From the NCBI GenBank assembly GCA_000708835.1, contig DF236955.1:62001-126000 (forward strand): a stretch of DNA of 64,000 bases, given 5' to 3'. Below the pieces are notes generated by a model that was given only the letters and a program-made list of their open reading frames with translations, searched no databases and was not told where the DNA came from. Shown one piece after another: positions 1 to 13,000 of the stretch. The DNA comes from Klebsormidium nitens. Its lineage: Eukaryota; Streptophyta; Klebsormidiophyceae; Klebsormidiales; Klebsormidiaceae. The position numbers were made by a program, and so were the translations under genes. Position 1 is the first letter of the stretch; each line of letters begins with the position of its first letter.

Positions 1-606
1 CGGTGTCCTGAGCGGAGCTCACTCAACTATGAACGCAGGCTGTGCAAACAGCGTCGCCTCGAAAGTGTCTTACAGCAGCCAGAAGTCTCTCATTCCCAAA
101 ACAGACTCAATCGAGTCAATGTTACCGCCTAAAGTGTAACCCACGTCCATCTGTTTTGCATTCAGCTTACAGAGTAGAGCCCCTGAAAAGGTTTGTGCAG
201 CCCACACCAAGACACCCCTCTGTGACATGAACGTAATCTGCCTGAGCTTTCACCCCCAACAAGTCCTCCAGGTGCGTTGTCCGGGAACAACCTCAAAAAC
301 CAGAACAACTATAAGCGTGCCAAGTCTTTCCTGGAAGGGCACACAGCATCGGGAACTGGACCCGAGATTCAAAGCCGTCGAAGCCAAAACGTTCAGCGAC
401 ATTGATAGAGTTGAAGCCCCTACTTTATACCAACGCTTGACCAGAAACATGGCTCCTTGCCCCCCATTGGAGTAACTGTGGGGAACACAAGCGGTCTTCA
501 AGGGGGAAGCTCACCCCAACATCAAGGACAACAACTTCATCTGACCGGTCGTCTCCTTTCTCACTCGCCACCCCCTCCACGTCCACCACCGCGTGGCCCC
601 CCCCCC
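1..606. other. Left-edge sequence without a recognised gene
   Basis: Only short open frames are present, none with recognisable family motifs or convincing splice structure. The stretch ends in a C-rich run that abuts the assembly gap. It could be untranslated or intronic sequence of a gene interrupted by the gap. Confidence 0.5.
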
Positions 607-1101
607 NNNNNNNNNNNNNNNNNNNNNNNNNNNNNNNNNNNNNNNNNNNNNNNNNNNNNNNNNNNNNNNNNNNNNNNNNNNNNNNNNNNNNNNNNNNNNN
701 NNNNNNNNNNNNNNNNNNNNNNNNNNNNNNNNNNNNNNNNNNNNNNNNNNNNNNNNNNNNNNNNNNNNNNNNNNNNNNNNNNNNNNNNNNNNNNNNNNNN
801 NNNNNNNNNNNNNNNNNNNNNNNNNNNNNNNNNNNNNNNNNNNNNNNNNNNNNNNNNNNNNNNNNNNNNNNNNNNNNNNNNNNNNNNNNNNNNNNNNNNN
901 NNNNNNNNNNNNNNNNNNNNNNNNNNNNNNNNNNNNNNNNNNNNNNNNNNNNNNNNNNNNNNNNNNNNNNNNNNNNNNNNNNNNNNNNNNNNNNNNNNNN
1001 NNNNNNNNNNNNNNNNNNNNNNNNNNNNNNNNNNNNNNNNNNNNNNNNNNNNNNNNNNNNNNNNNNNNNNNNNNNNNNNNNNNNNNNNNNNNNNNNNNNN
1101 N
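607..1101. other. Assembly gap (495 Ns)
   Basis: A run of unknown bases, preceded by a poly-C stretch. Open frames that run through it are artefacts of reading N as an unknown residue. Confidence 1.
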
Positions 1102-2158
1102 GCTAGCAAATCCTGCCGACCCCCCCGCAGCAACTTGAGATGCCTTCAATAGAAGTGCCAATTTCCCCTGTGTTTGAGTGTCCCGGGGAAGCATCCACAT
1201 GACGGTTTGCAGGAGCCTCTGGCGCCGCTGACACGGGCACGCCGCGTTGCTGACGTCAGCGTAGCGCTGCGCCCCCCTCCTGGGTGACGTTCGCCTCGTA
1301 GGAGGGTCCATCCTTCTGGAAGGAGAGAGGAGACTGGGGCGAGGTGACAGCGAGGCGTGATGTGGCGCCCCGGTGTGAATTGGCGCCCTGGCGTGAATTG
1401 GCAGCCTAACGTTGTGCGGTATAGTCATGAGCGCGTGTCCGTCGCGCAACAAACTGCCACCAGCCCCAACTGCAGAAACTTCTCTCAAGGGGACCACCGA
1501 GCATACGGTCACCGCAGACGACATGACTCTTGAGCCCCGGCAGAAGCGCCAATGCCGGTGCCTGGTCTGTGTGCGACTAACTCTGTGCCAGCGTCGGGAG
1601 TTGGGAGGACTTCTTCGGGGCAAGCCAGAGGGTCTTCACGCGGTGGCAGGGGACATGCTTTCACCCGCTTGCACTGTCAGTGATAGCACTGATAGCATAA
1701 AATTGAAGCGCCCCTTGGCCCTGAGGCCAACTTTGCCCCGAGTCTTGAGCTGCAGTCTGCAGATGCTGCTGTTTGCCTCACGCTGGAGCTGGCTGACTCG
1801 AGGCCGTGCTGTGGCGGCTAAAGCGTCTTGGTGCAAGCAGGAAAAGTGTGAACAGGCTCCGTATGGATTGTTCATTGCCGGCGCAAGCCAACTCGACAGC
1901 AAACGTACGAAGGTTTTCACAGGTCATCTTTGTGAAGAAGCTCCGATGCTACGTACAGTGACTTTGTCTCTCTCGGCGTCACCCTACATAATGCAAGTGA
2001 AGAGTTCCCAGGCACAGGGAAACCACCGTACGACAAACCAGGTGGAAGGAAAAGAAGGGTGGGAACGGTTTGCTGTCTCGCCCTCTTTCGCTGCCTCTCC
2101 TCTCTTGTGGCTGCCGCGCACGCAGCAACAGCCAGGGGTTCTGCAGCGAGACGCAGCC
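1102..2158 (+). promoter_or_regulatory. Upstream region of RPL31; no other gene seen
   Basis: No gene is recognised here. The last ~90 bases before the RPL31 start codon include a pyrimidine-rich stretch (about 2070-2106, CTCGCCCTCTTTCGCTGCC and following). This resembles the pyrimidine-rich start regions common at ribosomal-protein genes. That it is a promoter or 5'UTR is inferred from position; no TATA box or telo-box is obvious. Confidence 0.35.
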
Positions 2159-3777
2159 ATGGTGGAAAAGGGGAAGAGCAGGACCAGCGAGGTCGTCACG
2201 CGGGAGTACACCATCAACCTGCACAAGAGGCTGCACAGCTGGTGAGCGGGGAGAAGTTTGTGCAGAGTTAGGCTGGGGGCGTTGCAAGTGAGGGGTTTTT
2301 TTTGCTTGTTGAGAAAAGAGGGGCGTTGGCTGTGGCGGAGAGATGCAAGCGGTCTAATGTCCATCGGGGTCTGGATGCTTTGAGCTGACACAGTACTAAT
2401 GGGGGCGTTAAAGTGTTGGCCGGTAATGGTCTGTTCATATCCGCTGCCTAGCGGGAAGCGCATCCAGCATATTGGAGGGCATTTTGGCCGTTACAAATCT
2501 GCAGAAGGAAAAAGCATCTGACCAGATATGAGCTTTTGATCAGGCTGTCTTCTTGCCCCGGCTTTATAACAGGAGTGCGATGTTTGTAATCTGGATGCCG
2601 GTCCTCTTACATTTGAGTTTTACTTAGAGAGAAGATGGGGGCGACGAGCACTATTGATGGAGCAAGCCTGTGTTCTTGTAGAAAGTGGACAGTGTCAATT
2701 GCCCCATAGCAGCACGGGCACTACAGAAGTTGACCCTAGCCTGCCGTCATTATGCCTTGGAAAGAATGACTTTGAGTTCAGCGTTTCGGATGAGCACGCG
2801 TACTGGGGTTGGGCCATATACCAAGACCACGGGGCAGGAATTTGCATTTAAAATTGTAGTAGGTTTTCCATTGTGGCAAATACCCGCCTTGAAACATTCG
2901 GGACCATTGAAGCGCGGAGTTTTGATCTTACAAGTAGAGGCGTCCATCTGTTGAGTCAAGCGGGCTGGCTTTGACACTGGGTGGAGGGTCACAAGTTAGG
3001 CTAGTGCGTTGACAAAGTGCTTTTTAGTATATGAGAGGCTACATAAGGTTGAGCGGGCCTGGCGAGTTGCAAGAGTCAGCTTACAGAAGTACAGGAGTAA
3101 TGGAGTACAGGTTCAGCGATTGTTTTGAAGCCAGTCAAGTTCTCCTTATTGGGCGCACGACCTGTTTGTAACGCGTTATAGAAGTGAAGTAGTAAGTTGT
3201 TTGCATTCTGAGGAGTTTCCGCGGGCTTCAGAGACAATAACTCCTGGTTGTTGGAGGATACGGCTGCAGCTCATGTCTGGGGCAGAGAAAGTTCTAGGTT
3301 GCCAAGTGGCACGTTGCGTCTGGCGCGGCCCTCAAGAGCAGTCTGCCACACCCTTCTATATAAGCAACCCCCTCCTTCCTATTTTAGTGATCCTGACACT
3401 CACCCTATCTATTTCAAGGCAGAATCTGGCAAGGGAAGGCCTGCCAGGCCGCGGAAGCATGTCAGAGTTAAGCTTAAGCTTTTCCATGCCACCAATGCAG
3501 CACGTTCAAGAAGAAGGCCCCCAAGGCGATCAAGGTCATCAAGCAGTTTGCCGAGTCGGTGATGAAGACCAAGGACGTGCGGATAGACACCAAGCTGAAC
3601 AAGGCGGTGTGGGCCAAGGGCATCCGCAACGTGCCCCGGAGGCTTCGGGTGCGCATCTCCCGCAAGCGTAACGACGATGAGGACGCGAAGGAGGAGCTCT
3701 TCTCATATGTCACCGCCGCAGAAACGCCCGAGGGATTCTCCAACGTCGGCACCAAGATCGTCGAGGATGACGAGTAG
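2159..3777 (+). CDS. RPL31: Large ribosomal subunit protein eL31 (RPL31)
   Basis: Cytosolic 60S ribosomal protein eL31, which sits near the polypeptide exit tunnel. The gene has two exons, 2159-2241 and 3501-3777, joined in phase inside the codon for Cys28 (TG|C). The intron is 1,259 bp with donor GTGAGC and acceptor ATGCAG. The 119-residue product is the usual length for plants. It starts [20 protein letters not shown], continues [19 protein letters not shown] and contains [19 protein letters not shown], all hallmark eL31 stretches, and ends in an acidic tail (KIVEDDE). The short first exon with a large first intron is typical of ribosomal-protein genes. The 3' end faces that of eIF3f across a 1.9-kb spacer. 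Identification is very secure. Confidence 0.97.
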
Positions 3778-5664
3778 GTTAAGCGTTTGGATTTGAAGAG
3801 AAGGTTGGGAAAGGTGCAGTAGCGGGGACTAAGTGCTAGGCTCTGCTTGCCGCGAGACTTTCTCTTCTCTGGACCAAGGCACTCTTTCTGTGCATTCTTA
3901 TACAGCTTTCCTGTCCTACGTTCAAGAGAAATCTCAGTGTCCCCACATCGCCGCAACCTGGTATGTTGTATTCACATGAGAGTGAAAGGGTTGTCCAGCA
4001 ATGTCCAATTCACAGAGGTCGCAAGATTCTGAATTCTTTCTTAAGGTCCAGCTTTTGTCCTACTATTCTGGGATGATTGGTGGGTTGGCGTCTTGCTTTA
4101 ACCTTTTCTCGCTGATCATGGCTGTCCCAGATCTTCTAGGTATTTAAATCTTTCTGCCTTGCCATCTGTCTCCGCCGTTCTTTGAAGAGGTCGCAGTTTT
4201 TAGTGGTTCCAGCCAAGATGGTCATTTCCCTTTCATCATTGCCAGCAGCGCCCTTGCTCATCTAAGCAAAGGGTGTTACTCGGCGCGGTCCGGAAATAGG
4301 GTGAAGTTGCTTCAGAGCTAAGAGCTTCGAGCTTGACCGTCTCATTCTTGGAAAGAAGTGGACAGGTTGCTTTCTTCGTTCTTTTGACCGAGTTCAAGGT
4401 ACCCTTTGTTTTCCTCATCTCGATTATTGTTTGTGATGGAACCAGGCTACTTGTTGCCGGCCTGAGCATAGGTTGTCTCTTCCGTATTCTGGAGGCTCAA
4501 GTACCTTCTTTGTTGTATTGACAGTGCAAGGCCAGTTTAGCCAGTGTTGCAGGTTGCTGAGCGTCCATTCAAACGCATCACGTTGCTTGATGGCTGGTCA
4601 CTACGATTGCCCTTACTTGAAGCTTGCGCGGCAGCCTAGCTGGGCCCAAGGGCTTAGTCTGAATCATTTCGAGGCTATCTGACTTTCGTTGTTCGTGGTG
4701 CGGTGATCATGGCTCTACAAGTTGGGAGAACCTCATATGTCAACAGGAAGCTCATATGGCAACCGTCAGGTGTTACTGATCATGAATTGGCATGCATGTG
4801 AGCAGCCAGACTATCTCGATTCAATGTAATTCGTCAATTGCAGCTGCGTGTACTCATAGTTGGGAGGAGTATACCTTATTCAGGTAAACAAAAAGGAGAA
4901 AAACGTGCATTGAAGGGCGTGTGGATCTTGCTCGATTATCGATAGTGCAATATAACCGGGCGCGTTTGAGTTATATGGCTGAGTCCTGCATCTCATGTAT
5001 AGCCACCAGTCAAGTCATGCATGGCATGAAACACATTGAATGTCCATATTCATGTGCTACATATATGAGCTGCCATTCTGCGCATACTTCCATGCTCATG
5101 TTCTGCACAATTGCATGGGCCTCAATGTGCAGTCGCACTAAATCCAAGCCAGATCACTTTTACAGTCCGGCAAGGCCGTGTACTGCACATGGGCCAGTTG
5201 CTATACAGACGTGTCACTATTCGACCATACATTAGTTGGAAAATGCAGCCAAGCGCTTCAATCAGCGGGGTGGCACCTTGGCCAGTGGGGTGACTTGGAT
5301 GTACCAATGTCAACAACATCAAGCACAATTCATGACATACGAACTGTGGCAACTCAAAGCAGCTATCGGCCAACTTGCGTGCTCTTTGATCGAAAGGCCA
5401 AAAAAGCCACTTTATTGCGATACTCGGATTAGACAAGTTTCTGGTTCGTTGCTCTCCTACCGTCCCTGAATGCATAACAGCGCAATCGAGCGCCGAACAC
5501 CTCCGGAAATCCCTTAGCTGACGCATCTTTTTTCGGAAACTCACTGATCCCTCCCCTTGGAACGTGCTCAAAACAATTAACCCCTCGGACTCTGAATGCC
5601 TTCGGCACTTGGCGAAAGCAATGGGCTCAGCGCAGAAACTGAGCAAGCAAAAACTCTTCTATGT
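3778..5664. other. Tail-to-tail spacer between RPL31 and eIF3f
   Basis: Both flanking genes end here, so the stretch holds their 3'UTRs and terminators. I see no gene. From about 4740 to 5240 the sequence becomes rich in CATG, TGCATG, CATATG and ATGCAT words (for example GGCATGCATGTG near 4790 and AAGTCATGCATGGCATGAAA near 5013). This composition recurs in every tail-to-tail spacer of the window. Confidence 0.6.
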
Positions 5665-8600
5665 CTACACGGGTGCGCTTGCTGTGTTGAGCTTCTCGGC
5701 GAGAGCTAGTTGGGTTCTTGTGAGGTTGGCGAGGTAGAGAACAAGCAGCATATCCTGCAGCAATATAAAAAGCTCTCCAGGTAAGACATCACATTAAGGT
5801 CGAAGCTTGCCGTGAGCACATAACGGAAACAGTTGGTCAATTCTCTGCCAAAGTTCATTGTGTAATGACTCAGGTCTTCGCACAATCCAGGGGAACGTCA
5901 ACCACAGACTCGGCGGTTCACTCGGCAAGTGTCACCTCTTGACCAACTTTCTTGAAGGACCAACAGATCCGTCCTTCTTCTAACGGGTACAACCAAAGGG
6001 CAGCCCGCGCACACAAGAGAGCCTTCGAACTAAGCATACAAGAGGCGTGCAGAAGCATCTCATGATCCTACAAAAAACCCAGGCGCTTGTTCCTGTCGGC
6101 GGTATCCGGGAGCTCTTCATCCAAGATTCGCTGACACGCCCGAAGCAAACCAGCGCAGGTTTTTCAGAAACAACACCATGATCAAGCAACGTGATAGCCC
6201 AAGACCTACCTGTACACTATCGTTGAAGAGCGAGTCGAAGCTTTCGGGGTTTATTCTCGGCACAACAGCGACCGTGTCTGCGAGGTACCGCCCGATCGTG
6301 TTGTCCGCCGGGATCTTTCCGTCCTGTCAACGAGCGTCACTTCAAATTTAGAAGGCTACAACATCCGCACCTCTATTTGATAGACTTGAAATAACCTTTG
6401 CTAAGATTATGGTGCGGTGAGCACGACAACGGCTGCTCGGCGGATGACATACGAGCGGGATCCGAGTTTGTTTGTGAGCTTGCTCATTGAACAATACTAA
6501 AGGCCGAGACTCTTCGATCTAGGCAAACAGGCCATCAACCTAACCAAACGGGCCATAAGCGAAGCTAGAAGCACACGAGGTTCCCAGCACGAACTCTCTA
6601 TCAGAAACGACTTAGCAACTAAGGCATCTAACAAATCGAAAACACCAGCCACTACAAAGCCCTCACCAACCCCTTTCAAGCTTCTGCGCATAGGTCACCG
6701 AAAAGGAGCCTGTCAAAGTACTGCGTAAAATTTCGTAAGACTTTCGCTTGGTACATAACATTTTGATCCGCTGGTGACAGGTCCAACAAATAATGGAGAG
6801 ACATGGACCACCTTCGGATATCTCTACCTCAGTGACCTACTGCCCCCCTGATCGGCAGCAAAAGTAGAACACCATTACTGGGAGGTAAGAGGAACGATGC
6901 TGGAACTCACCACTACTTTGTTGACATACTGCGCCACAGTATCGACCATCCCTCGCAACCGCTCCACCGTTGCCTCAAGCCCCTCGATCTCGTTCGGCAG
7001 CCGATCCGTCTGCGTCTCCTTCAACACCTCGACTGTGGAAGCAAGTTACACAGTGAGCAATTCGGCACCATATCCAGTCCCCGTTCAAACTCAAACCGCC
7101 AAGTCAATTATGAAAAAGAAGGGTCGAATCTGAATTTCCGAACGTCAGATTTTATGGTGCGTCCTCAGAGAGATTCAATGAACAGGAGTTCCGGTGGGAG
7201 GTAAATCAAACTTTTCAATAGCTAAGACGGCTTTGGATGAAGTCAAAGCAATCGGTAACATCATTGCAATCCAGAGTCTGCAGAGAAAGAATATTTCTTT
7301 GCCCAGAAAGCAACAGAAGCTGCCATAACCAGAAGCTAGGGCCAGGACGACTTGCAAAGAGATGTCGACCTCGATCTAATCAAGCCTCTCACGGCTTGCA
7401 GAACAGAATCAGAACCCCCATGCACACTAGCGCAATTTGCACCATGAGGGGGCCTCAAGTATCTGGGGTCTATTTATAATGATCTTTCATCTTGACAACC
7501 AGACCCCTTGCCATACCGCCAGTAAGTTGCACAATAAGAACTCCTTCAGCCAAGTCCCTCCAAGGAGACAAGATTCCAACTCTGCATGAAACCATGCTTA
7601 CTGTACAGTTTTCCACTGGGGCAAAGACCAGCTCCAGCTCTCTCAAGATCTCAGGACCTTGACCGAACATCAATAACTGTCTTGTGACTCGGTGGAGAGA
7701 GGACGCTCATTACCCTGCTGACTACTGTGCCCAGTCGTGAAACACGAGAAGTGACTGGGCAAACAAGCGCCTGGGATAACAACTGGTGGCTCCGGTCATA
7801 TTTACGGTTTCCTGCCTCCATCAACTTCAGCTCAAGCTGCGCCCTGTGGAATTCTGGGGCCACCAGACACCTCATTCACATCCCCAAGAGCTCATTTTCA
7901 GATGACGTCCGAGAGCAAGACCGAAAAGCACGCCCCCCCCATCTCCCACCAGTGTAGGTCAAGCCATATGTCCCTGAAATGCGTGGCCCACACCGCGCAC
8001 CCTTTTAACTGCTTGCTCCCCCAAAAATTAGACACGGATGGAAATGCTGCTACTCACAGCCAACTCTCTCTGCCTCCACGAGCCGCAAGTCCAGCTGGAT
8101 CTCGTGGAACTGCGCCGCCAGCTGGCGGTCCCCCAGCTGCACTGGCGTCGACACAAACGCCTTGAGCTTCAGCTTCTCGGTCGTGAACGCCGTGTCCACC
8201 GTCAACAGGATCGCATTGTTTGCTTCCCGTGAGTAGAAGTCCTGGATCAGGGCGTCACTGACACTGACCCCGGCGCCAGTGGAGTACCTGCAAATGGGGC
8301 GACATGATGTGTCAAGGTTTGGGAGGGGGAAATTCGAGGTCAAGGTTTGGAGTTTCTAGCCCTTACTTTTAGCATGTACGAATTTGATCTGACGGGAGAG
8401 TCGATGAACTTTCCAAACTTTTCCTGCTTTCATGTTCAATCTGTGGCTTCTGATAACATAAGTTTTCTAAATGACTTCCTCGAAATTATGCAATCACCTT
8501 TTTGGAAACCTCGTTTTGCCCCACCAACTTTCTGCAAGGCTGAAAGCCAGTTCCGTGCAAAAGGCACGTTCAACTTCATGAATCCGCTCAGGGGCCATCA

Positions 8601-9368
8601 AGGATGCCCCAGATTATCTCAATCAAAACAGCTCAATCCTCCATGAGGCCTTCCCGCAGGTGCCTGCAACGCTGATGAGCCAAGCCTTGAAATAATGATT
8701 TGCATGGGTCCAAAATTGAAAGGCTACGATCCTCACCAGCCGACGATGGCTTCTTTAGGGTTCACTTGGTGGTGCAGATCAAACATCCGCTGGTGGAAGT
8801 CAATGTCAACCGCAACCTGCAGGTTAACTTTTCATGTGAGACCCGCCCAAATCGACTCGGCAGTTGGTTCCAGAGATTGCATAGAATGACACCAGCGTCT
8901 CTTCTCAATTGCCTCAAAAACACCACCAGCCATTCATTCTGCACATTCTAGGACTGAACTCTTCTATTTAAGAGCCCTGGCGATCAAGGAGGAGGGGACG
9001 CAAAAGTACACCCTTCAATCGCTTTCTGTGGCCTCGGCAGCACATTATCACGCGACCATTACCAAAGGCGCCACAGAGTGCCTGCCATATAAAGGCAACC
9101 ATTACCATATTGTGAGGGAGCAATCCAATCAAGCCCCGCCAGACCCACTAACCTCATCACTCGTCTCTTTGTGAGGCACTGCATATGAATTCTTGATCTC
9201 CACTGTGCCGTCGCTGCTCACTGTCCCCAAGAGCGTTCCAATCACTCTCTCCTGGCCCTCATTCCGCCGGATGTATGCATCACTGATGTTAAACAGGACG
9301 ACCGGGTGCAATTTTGCAACCGCGGCCGTCGGGCCCGACGGCAGATGGAGGACACTCAGGTCTCCCAT
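5665..9368 (-). CDS. EIF3F: Translation initiation factor eIF3 subunit f
   Basis: Subunit f of the eIF3 complex, which scaffolds 43S pre-initiation complex assembly. Six exons on the minus strand: 9153-9368, 8737-8816, 8058-8287, 6911-7032, 6210-6323 and 5665-5754. All junctions are in phase and give 283 residues, close to the ~290 of land plants. The N-terminal MPN domain is clear: HPVVLFNISDAYIRR, then ERVIGTLLG, then IKNSYAVPH. The region KEAIVGWYSTGAGV replaces the metal-binding HxH of active JAMM proteases, as expected for the non-catalytic MPN of eIF3f. The MPN-helical C-terminus ends LANLTRTQLALAEKLNTA. It is divergent to the TAF15-like gene and convergent with RPL31. The start at 9368 gives an N-terminus of typical length. 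Confidence 0.96.
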
Positions 9369-10093
9369 GCTTGGATTCCTCTTGTTCCGCTATGTCTGCT
9401 CTTTCGCACCTTCTATCGTCTTCACACACCTGCTTCGTGTAACTTCTGAGTAGACGAATGTCCCCTTGCCGAACGGCGGGACAATCACTCAATTACAGCC
9501 AAGGCAGTACAAGTTGATCAAGTTGATGATCGAGTTGGTTTCTATCCCAAACTTTACTAAAACACAAGCACACTCAGGGTGCCGCTCTTACGGCTTTGAA
9601 GATGTAGCAACCACCAACTCACTCAATACTGCACTTGAGGCTTGACTAATGCGAGAGGCTCGTCTTGAGAAACCTGCCTTGCTCCTTTGCGCCCCCAAAG
9701 CTGGTCCCTACTCTGCTAAATGCAGAGCTCTGTAGCTGCTCAGACTCCTCTCGATCGGACTCTTCAGCCATGAGCACTGCTCCTTGGCTGCCAGCTCAGT
9801 CTCAGCGCGAGGGTTATTTACGTGGTTTGCCAGGGCTTGCCGGTGACCACACTCGGTTAGACGACCTGTATGCCAACGAGGCCTCTGAATCAGCTGCGCA
9901 TACGTTATTCTTTGAGGGCCCTGTTGGCAAACATATGTGAGTGTCCCCACAACCGAGCTTCTTGCTCTCTTAACTTGGTTGTGATACATATTATGAGCTT
10001 CGTGCACAGTTTGCCCATTTTTCAGGAACAAGGGGTCTGCCCCTCATTCTCCATTGGCATAGGGCGCCATTGCAGGCACAACGGATTGCAACA
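9369..10093. promoter_or_regulatory. Head-to-head intergenic region, eIF3f / TAF15-like gene
   Basis: 725 bp separate the two start codons, so both promoters must lie here. A non-coding first exon of the rightward gene is possible: GT donors (e.g. GTGAGTGTCC at 9939) and AG acceptors (10025 and 10075) surround the start. No TATA element stands out. Confidence 0.5.
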
Positions 10094-13000
10094 ATGGGGA
10101 GGGATACACAGGTGCCAGACGTGTTTGTGAGGCACTCAGTGATGTCACAGCGGAGCGCGCAGCTTGCTGTGCCTTCTGACGCCAACACGATCTACGTTTC
10201 AAACCTGCCGGCTCAGGGAATGGATCTTTTTGCTTTGGCAGAGTTCTTTGGCACAATGGGGCCTATCAAGGTGGGTGCATAACCTCTCTGCAAATTTTAT
10301 GAGCTTTACCTCATCATCAGAACAGCGGGCGCATAAAAATCCGACGCTTCCGGCACTCCTTGCTTAATTGTGTCTTCTTGGCTTCAATTCGATTTGTTCG
10401 ACCTGTTTTCTAGTGGACCCTGTCTTTTGGAACTTATCTTGGAATGCAAAGATACCAAGCATACATCTCCTCATAGCTAGAAGAGCTTTCAGCAAGGCGC
10501 CGGCAAAAATGCCTGGCGATAAAAGTGGGGGAATGTATGCAACTTTGTGCCCCAGAACACTTGCATAGTCACTTTGATCTGCTTTCTGAAGCCTTGATGG
10601 TACATCACGGACGATGGTGGTCAAAACAGTACAGATGAAGTTTGGAGTGCCCTCTTTCAACGGAGTTCAACTGTTTCTGACGCTTATGGCTGGTTACGAA
10701 CACCCTAGTTGCGGTTGAAAATCACTCCTGTGTATGCTTTTCTGCTTTCAATTGCTCGGTTGTTTTGCGCATTCAACATGGGCTTATGTAGATTGATACC
10801 ATTGGGTCTTCTACGCATCCTTCGTATACCAAGTGTATTTTGACACGGTCTGCGCAGCGCAGATTAAGCTCTCCGAAGACCATATGTCTTCTCCATGATC
10901 AGTCACCGTTGTAAAATGGAGCTGCACACTGTCAGAAACCGTACATCGTCCGCCGATAAGTCTATTCGAGAGCGCACACATAGTCTATACTCCACATCGA
11001 TCCTTTTCAATGCAATTATAAGCCCCTTTTGCGCCTGTTCAAAGTAAGAAGTAAAACACAAATCTGTCCCATGCAGATGGACGCAAAGACTGGCGAACCC
11101 AAGATCCGCATCTACCGCAACAAAGAGACAGGCGCTCCCAAGGGCGATTGCACCATCATGTACCAAGACGCAAATTCCGCCCAGTCTGCTGTGCGCTGGT
11201 TCAACGGCAAGGACGTCGACGGCAATATCATCAATGTGTCCATGGCTCAGGAAAACATGAAGGGAGTGGAGGTAGCTGCTGTGGGGCCTGATAACACCTC
11301 TCCGGGTAAGTCCACTCATTGCCCTTGCCGGGGCAAGAAGGGAAACAGAACGGTGGATTGGATAGATGTAAAAGGCGCATGATGGATTGTTGGCGGTGCC
11401 GGGTAAACATGACAGGCTTAAACTGCGGGTGCCACACAGGTACAGGTAGACAAGAGAATAACAATAAAAATCGGGCTGGTTCAGGTGTGCTTTTGTTTGG
11501 AGGTTTAGCCCTGTCACATGCTCAATTTTGCTCTATCCCCTGCAACCAAGCCCTCGAGTCCGATGTTTGTCGCTTTTCTCTGGAAATTTGCACTCTTCAG
11601 ACAAAGAGCGGGCAATCGCCCACCCGTTTGCTACTGTCGCCCCTTATCCATTTGAGACAAAGAACGGGTATCCCTCATCTAAGATTTGCGATGATCGATA
11701 TAAACTTCAATGGCTTTCGCTTGGTCTCTCATTTTCTGGGGATTAAAGTTGACAAGCTGACGATTGCTTTCTTGGTAATGCAGGTCCGCAAGCCCCCGTA
11801 GCTCCCGTCGCGGGCAAACCCTGGCAAAAGGATGGGGATTGGCCATGCCCCAAGGAGGGGTAAGGAAACATCGCCTTCCAAGTTTTGCAAACTCCTCCAG
11901 CAGCAGTGTCGTGTCTTCTCTAGGGAAACCCTCATGCTGCGACCCTGCTGTCCGATGCGGAGCTAGTAACAAGTTCGTTGATTGCGGTGTGTTTGCTCTC
12001 AAGTCTCTTTGGTTGACGGGAAATATCGACACGTACAACATGGGGGAAGCCTGGCAAATGTTCCTTCATACTTTTCTGTTTGGTTGACTGTGTTGACCAA
12101 CCAGCCTCAGCTTCGTCCTCCGCAACGATCTCTCTATATCAACAGCATTACCAACCGGACTGCCAACCTTTTTGACCCCGCTTTGATTGACACTTACGCT
12201 GTCACTGCTGAACAAAAATGGAAAAGGACCGGAGGTCGTTCACCGGATTCAGGGCGAACAAGCAACGCCCGTTTGGTGCATGGACCAGATCCAGTCAACG
12301 TTTACCACAGAGTCGAGTTCTTCAACCACCTTTCCCAACGAGGACAGTAGCCTCAAGCCGTTCGTTTCGGCCAGTTCAAGGGAACCTTCTCAACTGTGCA
12401 TGCCATGCGCAGGTGCGGAAACGTCAATTTCGCCTTCCGTGGCGTCTGCAACAAGTGCGGCACCCCCCGGCCATCTGGGGGCGCGGCAGGGCCGTCAGCA
12501 GGAGGCGCCGGCGGCGGCCGTGGCAGGGGGGCCGCTGGGCAGGCTGGACGAGGGGGCGGGCGGGGCGGGGGGCGAGACGGGGGCGGGCTTTTCACGGCTG
12601 CAGACTGGAGCTGTCCGTTGTGAGTAGATTCTCGTCAACTCCAAGTGTAGCACTTCAAAAGTACTGGTGCTCGAAACTTCCTTCGCACTTCAGGGGCCAA
12701 GGACTTGCGTATTTTTTTCATCTGTCTGGTCTTTTCAGAGCAGCTTTCTGAAAGGAAGGTTCGATAACCGACTCACTTGTTGAGGAGCTGTAAACAGATC
12801 TTAACGGAAGTGCAAAATCCTTCCACCGTGCTTGGGGGAGACTAGCGGGGGCACAGATCAAGGACGTACATTAGACTAAATCAAGTGTTTCTCCAGTTCA
12901 ACCGGTGGGACGATTCTAAGCCGGCGTTCTCCGTACAGGTGTCAAAACATGAACTGGGCGAAGCGAAACAAGTGCAACATCTGCAACACTTCAAAGCCGG

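Noticed and set aside
511-1623. Open frames sp​anning the N gap
   Set aside because: They exist only because unknown bases are read through; no family motif on either side.
9665-9940. Coding first exon for the TAF15-like gene
   Set aside because: No donor/acceptor pair joins it in phase to the RRM exon; retained only as a possible leader region.
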